This document shows, one piece after another, positions 1-7,709 of a stretch of 64,000 nucleotides of DNA. A program made the position numbers and the translations under genes. Origin of the DNA: Azotobacter salinestris (GTDB taxonomy: Bacteria > Pseudomonadota > Gammaproteobacteria > Pseudomonadales > Pseudomonadaceae); assembly GCF_009363155.1 (NCBI RefSeq), contig NZ_CP045302.1, positions 4,137,001 through 4,201,000 on the forward strand, in the 5' to 3' direction. How positions within the stretch are numbered: position 1 is the stretch's first letter; each line of letters begins with the position of its first letter. Below the pieces are notes generated by a model, which worked only from the letters and a program-made list of their open reading frames with translations, was not told where the DNA came from and did not search any database.

Positions 1-656
1 CTGCCGGCGGCCAGGGCGACCGTGCCCAGCTTCGCCTGGATGACTCCGTCATTGCTGACCTGGCCACCGAGCAGGGCCACAGCCCCGCCGTCGCTGGCAG
101 TGATGTTGCCCTGGTTGCTGACGCCGGCCAGATGATGACCGTTACCCTTGAAGCGGTAGTTGCCGGCCTCGAAGTCTTCGTTGCCGAGGTCCAGCGTCGA
201 TGCGACCAGTCCGCCGACATTCACGCTGGCGCCCGGGCCGAAGAGGATGCCGTTGGGGTTGATCAGGAACACCTGGCCATTCGCATCCAGCTTGCCGAGG
301 ATGGCGCTGCCATCGCTGCCAATCACCCGGTTCAGGGCAATGGCGCTGCTGTTCGGCTGCTGGAAGGTAACGCTCTTGTCCGCGCCGATGTTGAAGGTCT
401 GCCAGTCGATGGCCATCTTCTGACTGCTCTGCTGGATCTGCAGGTGGTTGCCTGCGGGTGTGCCGATGGCGCCGCTACCCAGGACGATCTGTCCGCCCTC
501 GGGAAGGTCGGCGGCCAGCAGGGACAGCGGCGAGAGGCAGAGGGCAAGGACTGGCAGGCGCAGCCTGCCGGATTTGCCGCGCTTGTCGGCATGCTCGCTG
601 GTGACGATCCAGGTGTTTTGCGCATGACTCCAGACGACGTTGAAGATCCTGTTCAT
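1..656 (-). CDS. Two-partner secretion exoprotein TpsA (filamentous haemagglutinin-like), N-terminal part
   Basis: Only the first 218 codons are in the window; the gene runs off the left edge. It starts at ATG 656 and opens with an extended signal peptide of the ESPR type (MNRIFNVVWSHAQNTW), as in large autotransported and TpsA proteins. The mature part reads as a TPS (haemagglutination activity) domain, with NRVIGSDGSAILGKL, GQVFLINPNGILFGPGASV and NVGGLVAST, the signals that dock a TpsA on its TpsB pore. The tpsB gene lies immediately upstream in the same direction (stop at 759), the usual pairing. The effector end (adhesin, or CdiA-like toxin) lies outside the window, so function beyond secretion cannot be stated. 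Confidence 0.85.
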   Translation of the reverse strand, partial: MNRIFNVVWSHAQNTWIVTSEHADKRGKSGRLRLPVLALCLSPLSLLAADLPEGGQIVLGSGAIGTPAGNHLQIQQSSQKMAIDWQTFNIGADKSVTFQQPNSSAIALNRVIGSDGSAILGKLDANGQVFLINPNGILFGPGASVNVGGLVASTLDLGNEDFEAGNYRFKGNGHHLAGVSNQGNITASDGGAVALLGGQVSNDGVIQAKLGTVALAAG

Positions 657-758
657 GATTGGCGTGTCCCCTTCCGATGGGCGTACGTACGACTGCGGAC
701 ATGATCGGTGCGCTAAGGCCGTACTGCCTGCTCGGCGATGAGGCGCATGCCGCTCGGT

Positions 759-2414
759 TTAAAAATAGCGGACCAACTGAACCCAGACGCGTGGTGTGCG
801 GTTGACATCGCTCTCGGTGCGCTCGCTGCCGAGCTTCCAGGCGGAGACGGCACTGATCCGCCAGCCATGGTCGTTCCAGTTGACACCGACCCCGGCGCCG
901 GAAAGGCGGCGGTGGTTTTCGCCGTCGTCCCAGGTGTCCTCGTTAAGGCGTACCTCTCCGTGGTCCACGAAGGTGGAGAGCTGCCAGGTCGGGGTCAGGG
1001 CGTAGCGCAGCTCGACGTTGGCCAGCCAGCCCTGGTCGCCGGTAGCTTCGCCCTGCGGGTAGGCGCGCACGCCATAGGGGCCGCCAAGCCAGAACTTTTC
1101 CGCGGAGTCGAGGTTGCCGTCGCTGAGTTGGGCCTGCAGATGGGTGTAGAGGCTGAGGCGTTCGGTCAGACGCTGCAGGCGCAGAATGGCCGGGTTCCAC
1201 TTGTTGAAGGTGCCCTGGGTGCGGGCCGTGGCCGCATCCAGTCGTTCCACGTCGCCGCTGTCGATGTTCAGGTCGCCATGGGTATAGGTCAGGGCGAAGC
1301 TGGTGACGCCGCCGCCACCCAGGCTGTCGTGGGCGTTGCCGCTGAGGGTCGCGCTCCAGTTGCGCAGGCGCTTGTCGCTGCGGCTGGAGAACAGGTCGAT
1401 ATCGTCCTCGAGGAACTTGTCCTCGAACTGCAGGTGGCCGTAGAGGTTGAATGCGCGGCTGCGGATCAGCGGCTGCAGCACGAAGGCCGTGGCGATGCGC
1501 GCATTGCCGTGGGCATCCAGTTCGTCGAAATCCTTGGACAGCTCGTAGTCCATGTCGGAGTAGGCCACGCCGACCTGGGTCCCGGCCGGGCCGACCGGCA
1601 GCTGATAGCTGACGCGCTGGTAGTTCTGGTCCTCGTCGGAGCGCATGCCGCGCAGGGTCAGCAGGTCGCCCAGCCCCAGCGGGCTGTTCAGGTTGAGGGT
1701 GAGGCCCAGACGATTCTGACCCATGAAGCGGTTGCCGTAGTTGTCTGCATCGATCGAACCACTCACCAGCCGGGCCGGGCGGGTCTCGACGACAAGATCC
1801 GTGGTGCCGACGCTGGTGCCGGGACGCAGGGTGGACTTGACCTCCACGCCGGGCGTGTCCTGCAGCAGCAGCAGGCTGCGCTCGAGCTCCCTGGCCTCGA
1901 CCGCAGTTCCATTCTCCAGGGAGGAGAGCGGCCCCCTGAGGACACGGTCGCTGACGCGCGAGCCGTTCTGCAGACGGACCTGGCCGTAACGGCCTTCGAG
2001 CAGGGCGATCTCGACAATGCCCTGCTCGATCTCCTGCGGCGGCAGGTAGGCGCGGGCAAGCGGATAGCCGCGCTGGCGATAGTGGTTGGAGAGACGCCGT
2101 GCGGCCTGTTGCAATTCGCCGAGACCGAGGTCGCGGCCCTTCAGGTTGTCGAGCAGGGGCAGGAGCTCGCTGCTCGGAATGGCCTGGTTGCCGCTGAGGC
2201 GAAATCCCTTCACGGTCAGTTTCGGACCGCCAGGGGCTGCCTGACCGTTGCCGTTGTCCGGCAGGGTCAGGTCAAGGCGCTGGGGGGCGGGGATGGATAG
2301 TGGTACGGATTCGATGTCCTGGATCAGACGGCCTGCATCGGGAGCTATGGCCGCAAAGACGCTACAGACAGGCAGGGAGGTGCACAGGGCAAACAGAGGC
2401 CGCAGATGGCGCAT
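759..2414 (-). CDS. TpsB outer-membrane transporter, ShlB/FhaC/HecB family
   Basis: Outer-membrane pore that threads the partner TpsA across the membrane (Omp85 superfamily). I place the start at ATG 2414 (551 aa): it gives a signal peptide (MRHLRPLFALCTSLPV...) and has AAAGGAA upstream; the open frame extends further up without a good start. After the signal come two POTRA-like segments (roughly residues 60-210, with GFRLSGNQAI and LARAYLPPQEIEQG), then a beta-barrel rich in alternating hydrophobic strands. The conserved family motif is present near the C-terminus as VRAYPQGEATGDQG, and the chain ends in an aromatic residue (VQLVRYF). It is the first gene of the pair, 102 bp upstream of tpsA. 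Confidence 0.9.
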   Translation of the reverse strand: MRHLRPLFALCTSLPVCSVFAAIAPDAGRLIQDIESVPLSIPAPQRLDLTLPDNGNGQAAPGGPKLTVKGFRLSGNQAIPSSELLPLLDNLKGRDLGLGELQQAARRLSNHYRQRGYPLARAYLPPQEIEQGIVEIALLEGRYGQVRLQNGSRVSDRVLRGPLSSLENGTAVEARELERSLLLLQDTPGVEVKSTLRPGTSVGTTDLVVETRPARLVSGSIDADNYGNRFMGQNRLGLTLNLNSPLGLGDLLTLRGMRSDEDQNYQRVSYQLPVGPAGTQVGVAYSDMDYELSKDFDELDAHGNARIATAFVLQPLIRSRAFNLYGHLQFEDKFLEDDIDLFSSRSDKRLRNWSATLSGNAHDSLGGGGVTSFALTYTHGDLNIDSGDVERLDAATARTQGTFNKWNPAILRLQRLTERLSLYTHLQAQLSDGNLDSAEKFWLGGPYGVRAYPQGEATGDQGWLANVELRYALTPTWQLSTFVDHGEVRLNEDTWDDGENHRRLSGAGVGVNWNDHGWRISAVSAWKLGSERTESDVNRTPRVWVQLVRYF

Positions 2415-2608
2415 CGCTTGGATTCCTTTCCAAGAAGCTCGGTCATCCGGCAGGCCTTCGGGCGAGCCGGATACAACACGCTTCAATCCTTGAGGGTTGG
2501 GTTTGCCCAGATCGGGCTCTGTAAGCTTAAAAGCTGATAGTCAAAGCTGACAGGCGGTCGATCAAAGTAAGCCGAGGCATTCGATGGTCACTTTGCCTCT
2601 CATTGGCA

Positions 2609-3703
2609 TCAGGCCAGCCGCAGATGGTTGTCCCAGAGTCCCGCCGGCAGCTCCAGGTGGCGGATTTCGATCTGGGAGCGGCGGCAGTCGAACAGCCGGC
2701 AGCGGCTCTGCCCGGAGCTGACGACAAAACCGTCGGCGACCGCGGCGACGCCGGCGCAGTCGGCCAGTGGCACATCCAGGCGCAGCTCGGTGGTATCCAG
2801 ATCCCAGACGAATACCCGGTTGCCGCGTGGCGCAGTCACGGCCAGCAGGCGCAGGTCGCTGTGGATCGCCACGCTGGCGGTGTACTGGTTCATCGCCCGG
2901 CGCTGGGCCTCGCCGAGGGGAAAGGCCTGGAAGGCCTGGCCGGGTCGCTTGATCGCCAGCAGCGGCACGGTATCCTGCGGGTCTCCCTCGTACTGCTGGC
3001 CGGTGACCACGGTGCCATCGCCGGCCACGGCCAGATGACGCACGCTGTTCATCCGCTCGGGCAGTTGCTCCCTGCCGAGCAGGACGCCGTCACGACGCAT
3101 CAGCACCAGGCTCGGCTCCATGGCGTCGAGGTTCATTTTCTCGCGGCTGTCGGCTTCGGTGCGAATGCCGCCGTTGGCCACCACCAGCGTCTCGCCGTCG
3201 GGCATCCACAGCAACTGGTGCGGGCCTATGCCGTGGCTTGAATGCTCAGCCACACGCTGCAGGCGATCCGCCTGCAGGCGATAGACGCCGACCACCCCGC
3301 GGCCGGGTTCGCGGGTATCGTTCTCGGTGCTGTAGAACCACTCCCCACCGGCGTGGAACACGCCGTGTCCGTAGAAGTGCCGGTCGGCGGGAGTGGCCAG
3401 CGTCTGCAGCAGACGGCCGTCGCGAATATCGACGAGGTAGCTCTCGCGGCTCGGCCGGCGGCCGACGAACAATGCCAACGGCAGACGCGGGTGCGGCACC
3501 ACGTCATGGCAGCGCTCGGTCACCCGGATAACGAAGACCTGGCTGCCGTCCAGCCGGTAGCCGACCGCATAGTGATGGCCGTCGGCGTCGTCGCGGGCGG
3601 AAAGCAGCAGCGGCTGGCGGTTGCCGGATGTCAGGCGCCAGCTACCCAGAGCGGCTGCGGCGAGCAGGGCGCCACCGCCGGTGAGCAGGGTGCGTCGCTT
3701 CAT
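2609..3703 (-). CDS. DUF1513 beta-propeller-like periplasmic protein of the imelysin iron operon
   Basis: Protein of 364 aa with a twin-arginine-like or Sec export signal (MKRRTLLTGGGALLAAAALG). The rest is repetitive, glycine-rich beta sequence with blocks such as YSTENDTREPGRGVVGVYRL and DGTVVTGQQYEGDPQD, typical of DUF1513 proteins, which are WD/YVTN-like propellers. I prefer ATG 3703, which has GAGG six bases upstream, over TTG 3715. It is the last gene of a four-gene operon (imelysin, di-haem oxidoreductase, second imelysin, DUF1513) and starts about 8 bp after the preceding stop. The same order occurs at P. aeruginosa PA4370-PA4373. A role in periplasmic iron handling is inferred from context only. 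Confidence 0.8.
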   Translation of the reverse strand: MKRRTLLTGGGALLAAAALGSWRLTSGNRQPLLLSARDDADGHHYAVGYRLDGSQVFVIRVTERCHDVVPHPRLPLALFVGRRPSRESYLVDIRDGRLLQTLATPADRHFYGHGVFHAGGEWFYSTENDTREPGRGVVGVYRLQADRLQRVAEHSSHGIGPHQLLWMPDGETLVVANGGIRTEADSREKMNLDAMEPSLVLMRRDGVLLGREQLPERMNSVRHLAVAGDGTVVTGQQYEGDPQDTVPLLAIKRPGQAFQAFPLGEAQRRAMNQYTASVAIHSDLRLLAVTAPRGNRVFVWDLDTTELRLDVPLADCAGVAAVADGFVVSSGQSRCRLFDCRRSQIEIRHLELPAGLWDNHLRLA

Positions 3704-3711
3704 CGTCATCC

Positions 3712-4776
3712 TCAATCGCCGTCATGGGCGTTGAAGCCGAGCTGAATGTCGAGCGCCTTGGCGAGCTCGCGCTCGTGCAGGCGATGCAGGCGGTCGAGGC
3801 TGTCGTAGAGGGCATTCAACTGATCGCGCCCGGCCTTGTCGGCGAGCAGTTCGTCGAACGGACGCTGCAGGGCGGCAAGCTGGCCGCGGCTGTCGCCGAA
3901 GGCCTGGTCGAGGCGCCGGGCGAGTTCTGCCTGATCCTCGTCGAGCAGGCTGCGGATGCCATCCTGCTTGACGCCGAGCCACAGGCGCTCGGCCGTCGCC
4001 AGGCTGGCGGCGAGGTTCGAGAGCGTGGACTGGCTGCGCCAGGACTCGGCCTGCAGCGGCTGCGGCACGCCCTTGCTCTGCCGGCCGAGCGGGGTGCCGA
4101 GCTTCTTCTTGAGGGCGTCGAGGGCGGTGACCTCGGCGCGCAGGATCTCGGCGATGGCCTCCTTGGCATCGGCGTAACGGCTGTTGGGGAAGCGCTTCAG
4201 CTGTGCGGCCATGCCGGCATCTCCCTGCCATTGCTGGAGGATTGCCGCGGAGAGGGTCTGCTGGTGCTTGCCGATGGCGATCAGCAGCGGACAGTAGCGC
4301 TGGCGCTGGGAGGCATCGGCGAGGTCCAGGTTCTTGTCGAAGAGCAGGTATTCGTAGGCGCTGAGGCCCTTGACCACCACGCTGGCCTGGTCCAGGTCGG
4401 CCTGGGTCAGCGCCGGCTTCTGCTGCAGCAGGCTTTCGACCTGGCGGGCGACCAGGTTTTTCTTGTCCGGCCAGAACTGCACCTGCCAGCTCAGGTTGCC
4501 CTCGGCGAGCGGTCCGAACAGCAGGGGCTGCAGGGCGGCCCAACCGTTCTGGGCGGTCAGAAAGGTCTGCCGCGCCTGCTGCAGGTCCTCGTTGCCGGCG
4601 CAGAAGGACAGGGCGCTGGCCGCCAGCTGGCGGTCGGCTTCGGTCCAGGTGCTGTAGGCCGGCAGCAGCACGCCGTCGGTCAGGGCGATGCTGGTCTGCT
4701 GATCGGGCTCCTTGGGCGTACAGGCACCGAGCAGAAGGCCGGTCAGGGCAAGGAGGAGGGGGGTACTGCGGAACAT
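3712..4776 (-). CDS. Imelysin-family lipoprotein (second copy, divergent)
   Basis: Lipoprotein of 354 aa; the lipobox LLLGAC puts Cys at about residue 19. The helical body carries the imelysin pattern of an N-terminal YxxW region (LPAYSTWTEADRQ) and a central helix GLSAYEYLLFDKNLD. This last element corresponds to the GxHxxE signature of imelysins but has Ser in place of His, so the presumed metal site is incomplete. RBS AAGGAA lies upstream of ATG 4776. It sits 14 bp downstream of the di-haem oxidoreductase gene in one operon. By context it acts on the periplasmic side in iron uptake, in the manner of EfeO-type proteins; this is inference. Confidence 0.82.
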   Translation of the reverse strand: MFRSTPLLLALTGLLLGACTPKEPDQQTSIALTDGVLLPAYSTWTEADRQLAASALSFCAGNEDLQQARQTFLTAQNGWAALQPLLFGPLAEGNLSWQVQFWPDKKNLVARQVESLLQQKPALTQADLDQASVVVKGLSAYEYLLFDKNLDLADASQRQRYCPLLIAIGKHQQTLSAAILQQWQGDAGMAAQLKRFPNSRYADAKEAIAEILRAEVTALDALKKKLGTPLGRQSKGVPQPLQAESWRSQSTLSNLAASLATAERLWLGVKQDGIRSLLDEDQAELARRLDQAFGDSRGQLAALQRPFDELLADKAGRDQLNALYDSLDRLHRLHERELAKALDIQLGFNAHDGD

Positions 4777-4790
4777 GCTTCGGTTCCTTT

Positions 4791-6206
4791 TCAGAGGGAG
4801 TTCAGGAAGGCCAGGAGTGCCGCACGCTGGCCGGCGTCGAAGGTCAGGACCCGGTCCCGGGCCGGTTGCGCTTCGCCAGCATGCCAGAGGATCGCTTCCA
4901 GCGGATTGCGCGCCCGGCCGTCATGGAGGAGCCGGGTGTGGCCGCCGACCCGTTGCGTCAGGCCGAGTCCCCACAGCGGCGGAGTCCGCCATTCGCGGCC
5001 GCTGGCCTCGAATTCCGCACGATTGTCGGCCAGACCGTCGCCCATGTCATGCAGCAGAAGGTCGCTGTAGGGGTGGATCTTCTGGTTGGCCAGCTCCGGT
5101 TCGGCGGTATCCGCAGCGGTCACGAACGTGGGAATGTGGCAGCGCGCGCAGCCTGCGCGATGGAACAATGCCTTGCCGGCCAGCACCTGTGGGTCGTCCA
5201 CGGCTCGTCGGGCCGGCACGCCCAGGTGGCGGGTGTAGAACAGCACGCGAGCGAGCAGGTGATCGTCGACCTCCGGTCTCCCTCCGTCGGCGCTGGTCAG
5301 GCAGGCGGTCTGGGCCGGAGTGCAGCTGCTGCCGGACAGCAGGCGGGTGGAAAGGCCCAGGTCGTTGAAGAAGGCGTCGGCGTTCTGCTGGTTGAGGTTC
5401 GGTTGTCCGGCCTTCCAGCCGAAGCGGCCGAGGGCGGTGCTCTGGGTGGTGTGGTCGCGGACCCGGTTGGGGCGACCGGAGATGCCATCGCCATCGGCGT
5501 CGTCGGGATCGGCCTTGGCAAGAATGGCGGCTTCGGGAATCGCCTCCAGCAGGCCGAGGCCGATCATCGGCGGAGCGATGCGCAGGGAAAAGCGCGTGTC
5601 GGGATGCAGCGCGCCGTAGCCCAGGCGGTCGAGCTGCAGTCGGGGCCGGCGCAGTTCCACTTGGAAACCGTCGGCGAAGCGCAGGCTGTGGGGCTCATAC
5701 CTCAGGCGTACCCGGGCCTCCGGGGGCACGCCGGGCACCGCCATGTCCTGCAGCTGGTTGCCGTAGACCGGTTCGGGAACCACGCCGAGACGTTCGGCGA
5801 GGTGCGCGGTCTCCGGTGTCGCCGGGATCGACAGGCGCACCAGCAGGGACACGGCATTGTCCGCCTGCGCCTCCGGCGGGTGGCCGCGGCCGTCGCGGAT
5901 GTGGCAGTTCTGGCAGGCGTTGGTATTGAACAGCGGACCTAGCCCGTCGCGTGCGGTGGTGCTGGAGGGGGCGCTGACCCAGGGCTTGCGGAAGAAGCTG
6001 TTGCCGACGGCGAAGTCCATGCGCTGCGCAGACGTCAGGTTGGCCGAGGGCTGGGCGAAGGCGTCCCGGTCGCTGCGCTGGACGGTGGCACCGCCGGCCG
6101 ACAGGGCTTCGCCGGGCTCGGCCCGGCTGAAGTCCGGCGACTGTCCGTCGCAGGCGCCGAGGCCGAGCACCAGCAGCAGGGTAAGACGATGAAGCGGTGA
6201 CGGCAT
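4791..6206 (-). CDS. Di-haem oxidoreductase (DHOR / DUF1111, CcP-like c-type cytochrome)
   Basis: Putative thiol oxidoreductase of 471 aa and a lipoprotein by its signal (LLLVLGLGACDG). Two c-type haem motifs are visible: NACQNCH at about residue 100 and AGCARCH at about residue 360, the di-haem arrangement of the DHOR family related to MauG/CcpA. The haem-region sequence DGLGPLFNTNACQNCHIRDG is characteristic. It lies second in the imelysin operon, 57 bp after icmP. In the family, co-occurrence with imelysin suggests redox chemistry on periplasmic iron (for example oxidising Fe(II) before uptake), but no substrate is shown by sequence alone. Confidence 0.88.
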   Translation of the reverse strand: MPSPLHRLTLLLVLGLGACDGQSPDFSRAEPGEALSAGGATVQRSDRDAFAQPSANLTSAQRMDFAVGNSFFRKPWVSAPSSTTARDGLGPLFNTNACQNCHIRDGRGHPPEAQADNAVSLLVRLSIPATPETAHLAERLGVVPEPVYGNQLQDMAVPGVPPEARVRLRYEPHSLRFADGFQVELRRPRLQLDRLGYGALHPDTRFSLRIAPPMIGLGLLEAIPEAAILAKADPDDADGDGISGRPNRVRDHTTQSTALGRFGWKAGQPNLNQQNADAFFNDLGLSTRLLSGSSCTPAQTACLTSADGGRPEVDDHLLARVLFYTRHLGVPARRAVDDPQVLAGKALFHRAGCARCHIPTFVTAADTAEPELANQKIHPYSDLLLHDMGDGLADNRAEFEASGREWRTPPLWGLGLTQRVGGHTRLLHDGRARNPLEAILWHAGEAQPARDRVLTFDAGQRAALLAFLNSL

Positions 6207-6263
6207 CGACGGCGTTCCAGGCGAGGGCGCGGTGATGTCCCGCGCCCGGCGTGCGGCGGAGGG

Positions 6264-7589
6264 TCAGAAGTTGTGGTCGGCGCTGTCCGGACTCAGGTCG
6301 CCGATGCCCAGCCGGGCCGCAGCCTGCTCGATGGAGGCGGTCTGCTTGACCAGCGCGGCGATGGCGTCGCGCACCAATTGCTGCCCGGCGGCATTGTCGG
6401 CGGCGATCAGCTGATCGAAGTGCCGGCCCTTGGCGGCGCTGTCGACCAGGGCCTGCAGACGCGCCTCGCTGGCCTCGAGATCGGCCTTGAGAGTGGCGTC
6501 GGCCCGGGCGTCGGCCTTGGCGACCAGCGACGACAGGCTCGGACCGCTCAGCAGGCTGCCGTCGAGCCTGCGGTATTCGCCCAGGTAGACATTGCGGATG
6601 CCCTTGCCGTTGTAGAAGTGCGCGTTGTGGGTGTTGTCGCTGAAGCAGTCCTGCTCGTCCTCGGTGGAGTTGGCTTCCAGCGGCACCTTCATGCGCTCGC
6701 CGGCCAATTCGCCGAGGGACAGGCTGCCCATGCCGAAGAGCATCTTGCGCAGGCCGTTGGCGGCCGATTCCTGTTCAAGGCTGGCGCGGTAGTTGTCGGC
6801 CGCCTGGGGCTGCCACTGGCCGACCATGTACGCCAGATCGCTGACCAGCAGGTCGGTGACCGCCTTGAGGTAGGCGCGGCGGCGCTCGCAGTGGCCGCCG
6901 CTGCAGCCCTCGCCGGCCAGGTAGTCGCTGGCCGGGCGCTGGCCGGCACCGGGAGCGGTGCCGTTCAGATCCTGGCCCCAGAGCAGGAACTCGATGGCGT
7001 GGTAACCGGTGGCCACGTTGGCTTCCGAGCCGGCCAGTTCGTTGAGGCTGGCCAGGGTTTCACCGCTGATCTCGGTGACGTCGACCTTCTCCTCGCCCAC
7101 CTGGATCTCGGTGTTGGCGACGATGTTGGCGGTGGCGCCGGGATTGCCGAGGGCGTGCTGGTAGTCGGCGGCGACATAGTCGATCAGCCCCTCGTCCAGC
7201 GGCCAGGCGTTGAGCTGGCCCTCCCATTCGTCCACCACCGGGTTGCCGAAGCGGAACACCTCGCTCTGCATGTAGGGGACGCGTGCGGCAATCCAAGCTT
7301 CGCGGGCTGCCTGCAGGGTGTCGGTGTCCGGCTTGGCGAGCAGGGCGTCGACCGCCTGCTGCAGGGCCTTGGCGCTGCTCAGGGCGTCGCTGTACACGGC
7401 CAGTGCCAGATCGGCGTAATGCGTCACCACTGCCCTGGCAGCAGCCTCGTCGGTCTGCGCTGTGGCGGCGGGAGCAATGGCTGCCGGGGCGACGGTCTGG
7501 CTGGACGCTGGTTCCTTTTTGTCATCGCAGCCGGCGAGCGAGATGGCGACGGCGAGCAGGCTGGCGGTAGCCAGGGGAATGCGGGGCAT
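6264..7589 (-). CDS. icmP: Imelysin-family iron-regulated lipoprotein IcmP
   Basis: Insulin-cleaving metalloproteinase homologue, 441 aa. The start at ATG 7589 gives a lipoprotein signal with lipobox SLAGC (Cys20) and an AAGGA ribosome site; the open frame extends 12 codons further without support. The imelysin signature GxHxxE is intact as GYHAIEFLLWGQDLNGT, with a second conserved block GEGCSGGHCERRRAYLKAV. First gene of the four-gene iron operon, with a Fur-like inverted repeat about 55 bp upstream. In P. aeruginosa the homologue (PA4370) is outer-membrane associated. Metal binding and a role in iron uptake are known for the family; proteolysis is doubtful for most imelysins. Confidence 0.88.
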   Translation of the reverse strand: MPRIPLATASLLAVAISLAGCDDKKEPASSQTVAPAAIAPAATAQTDEAAARAVVTHYADLALAVYSDALSSAKALQQAVDALLAKPDTDTLQAAREAWIAARVPYMQSEVFRFGNPVVDEWEGQLNAWPLDEGLIDYVAADYQHALGNPGATANIVANTEIQVGEEKVDVTEISGETLASLNELAGSEANVATGYHAIEFLLWGQDLNGTAPGAGQRPASDYLAGEGCSGGHCERRRAYLKAVTDLLVSDLAYMVGQWQPQAADNYRASLEQESAANGLRKMLFGMGSLSLGELAGERMKVPLEANSTEDEQDCFSDNTHNAHFYNGKGIRNVYLGEYRRLDGSLLSGPSLSSLVAKADARADATLKADLEASEARLQALVDSAAKGRHFDQLIAADNAAGQQLVRDAIAALVKQTASIEQAAARLGIGDLSPDSADHNF

Positions 7590-7643
7590 GCTGAAAGTCC
7601 TTGCGGCAGTGTCGGCGGGGCGCAATGCGCGGTTGCGGTTATA

Positions 7644-7660
7644 ATGCGAAGGATTTGCAT
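7644..7660 (-). promoter_or_regulatory. Candidate Fur box upstream of icmP
   Basis: ATGCGAA-GGA-TTTGCAT is an inverted repeat with one arm mismatch, matching 11 of 17 positions of the core Fur consensus (ATGATAATCATTATCAT). It overlaps AT-rich sequence (TATAAT on the plus strand, ATTATA on the minus strand) that could hold the -10 element of the minus-strand icmP promoter. Iron-regulated expression of imelysin genes is established in pseudomonads; this site is a prediction. Confidence 0.45.
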
Positions 7661-7709
7661 TTTTGAAAAGCGAACCGAGGTCGATCGCCGCTGTTCTGGC
7701 CGCCGGGAG

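Noticed and set aside
738-2300. 520-codon plus-strand frame opposite tpsB
   Set aside because: Shadow of the tpsB codon pattern; no ribosome site, no recognisable motif.
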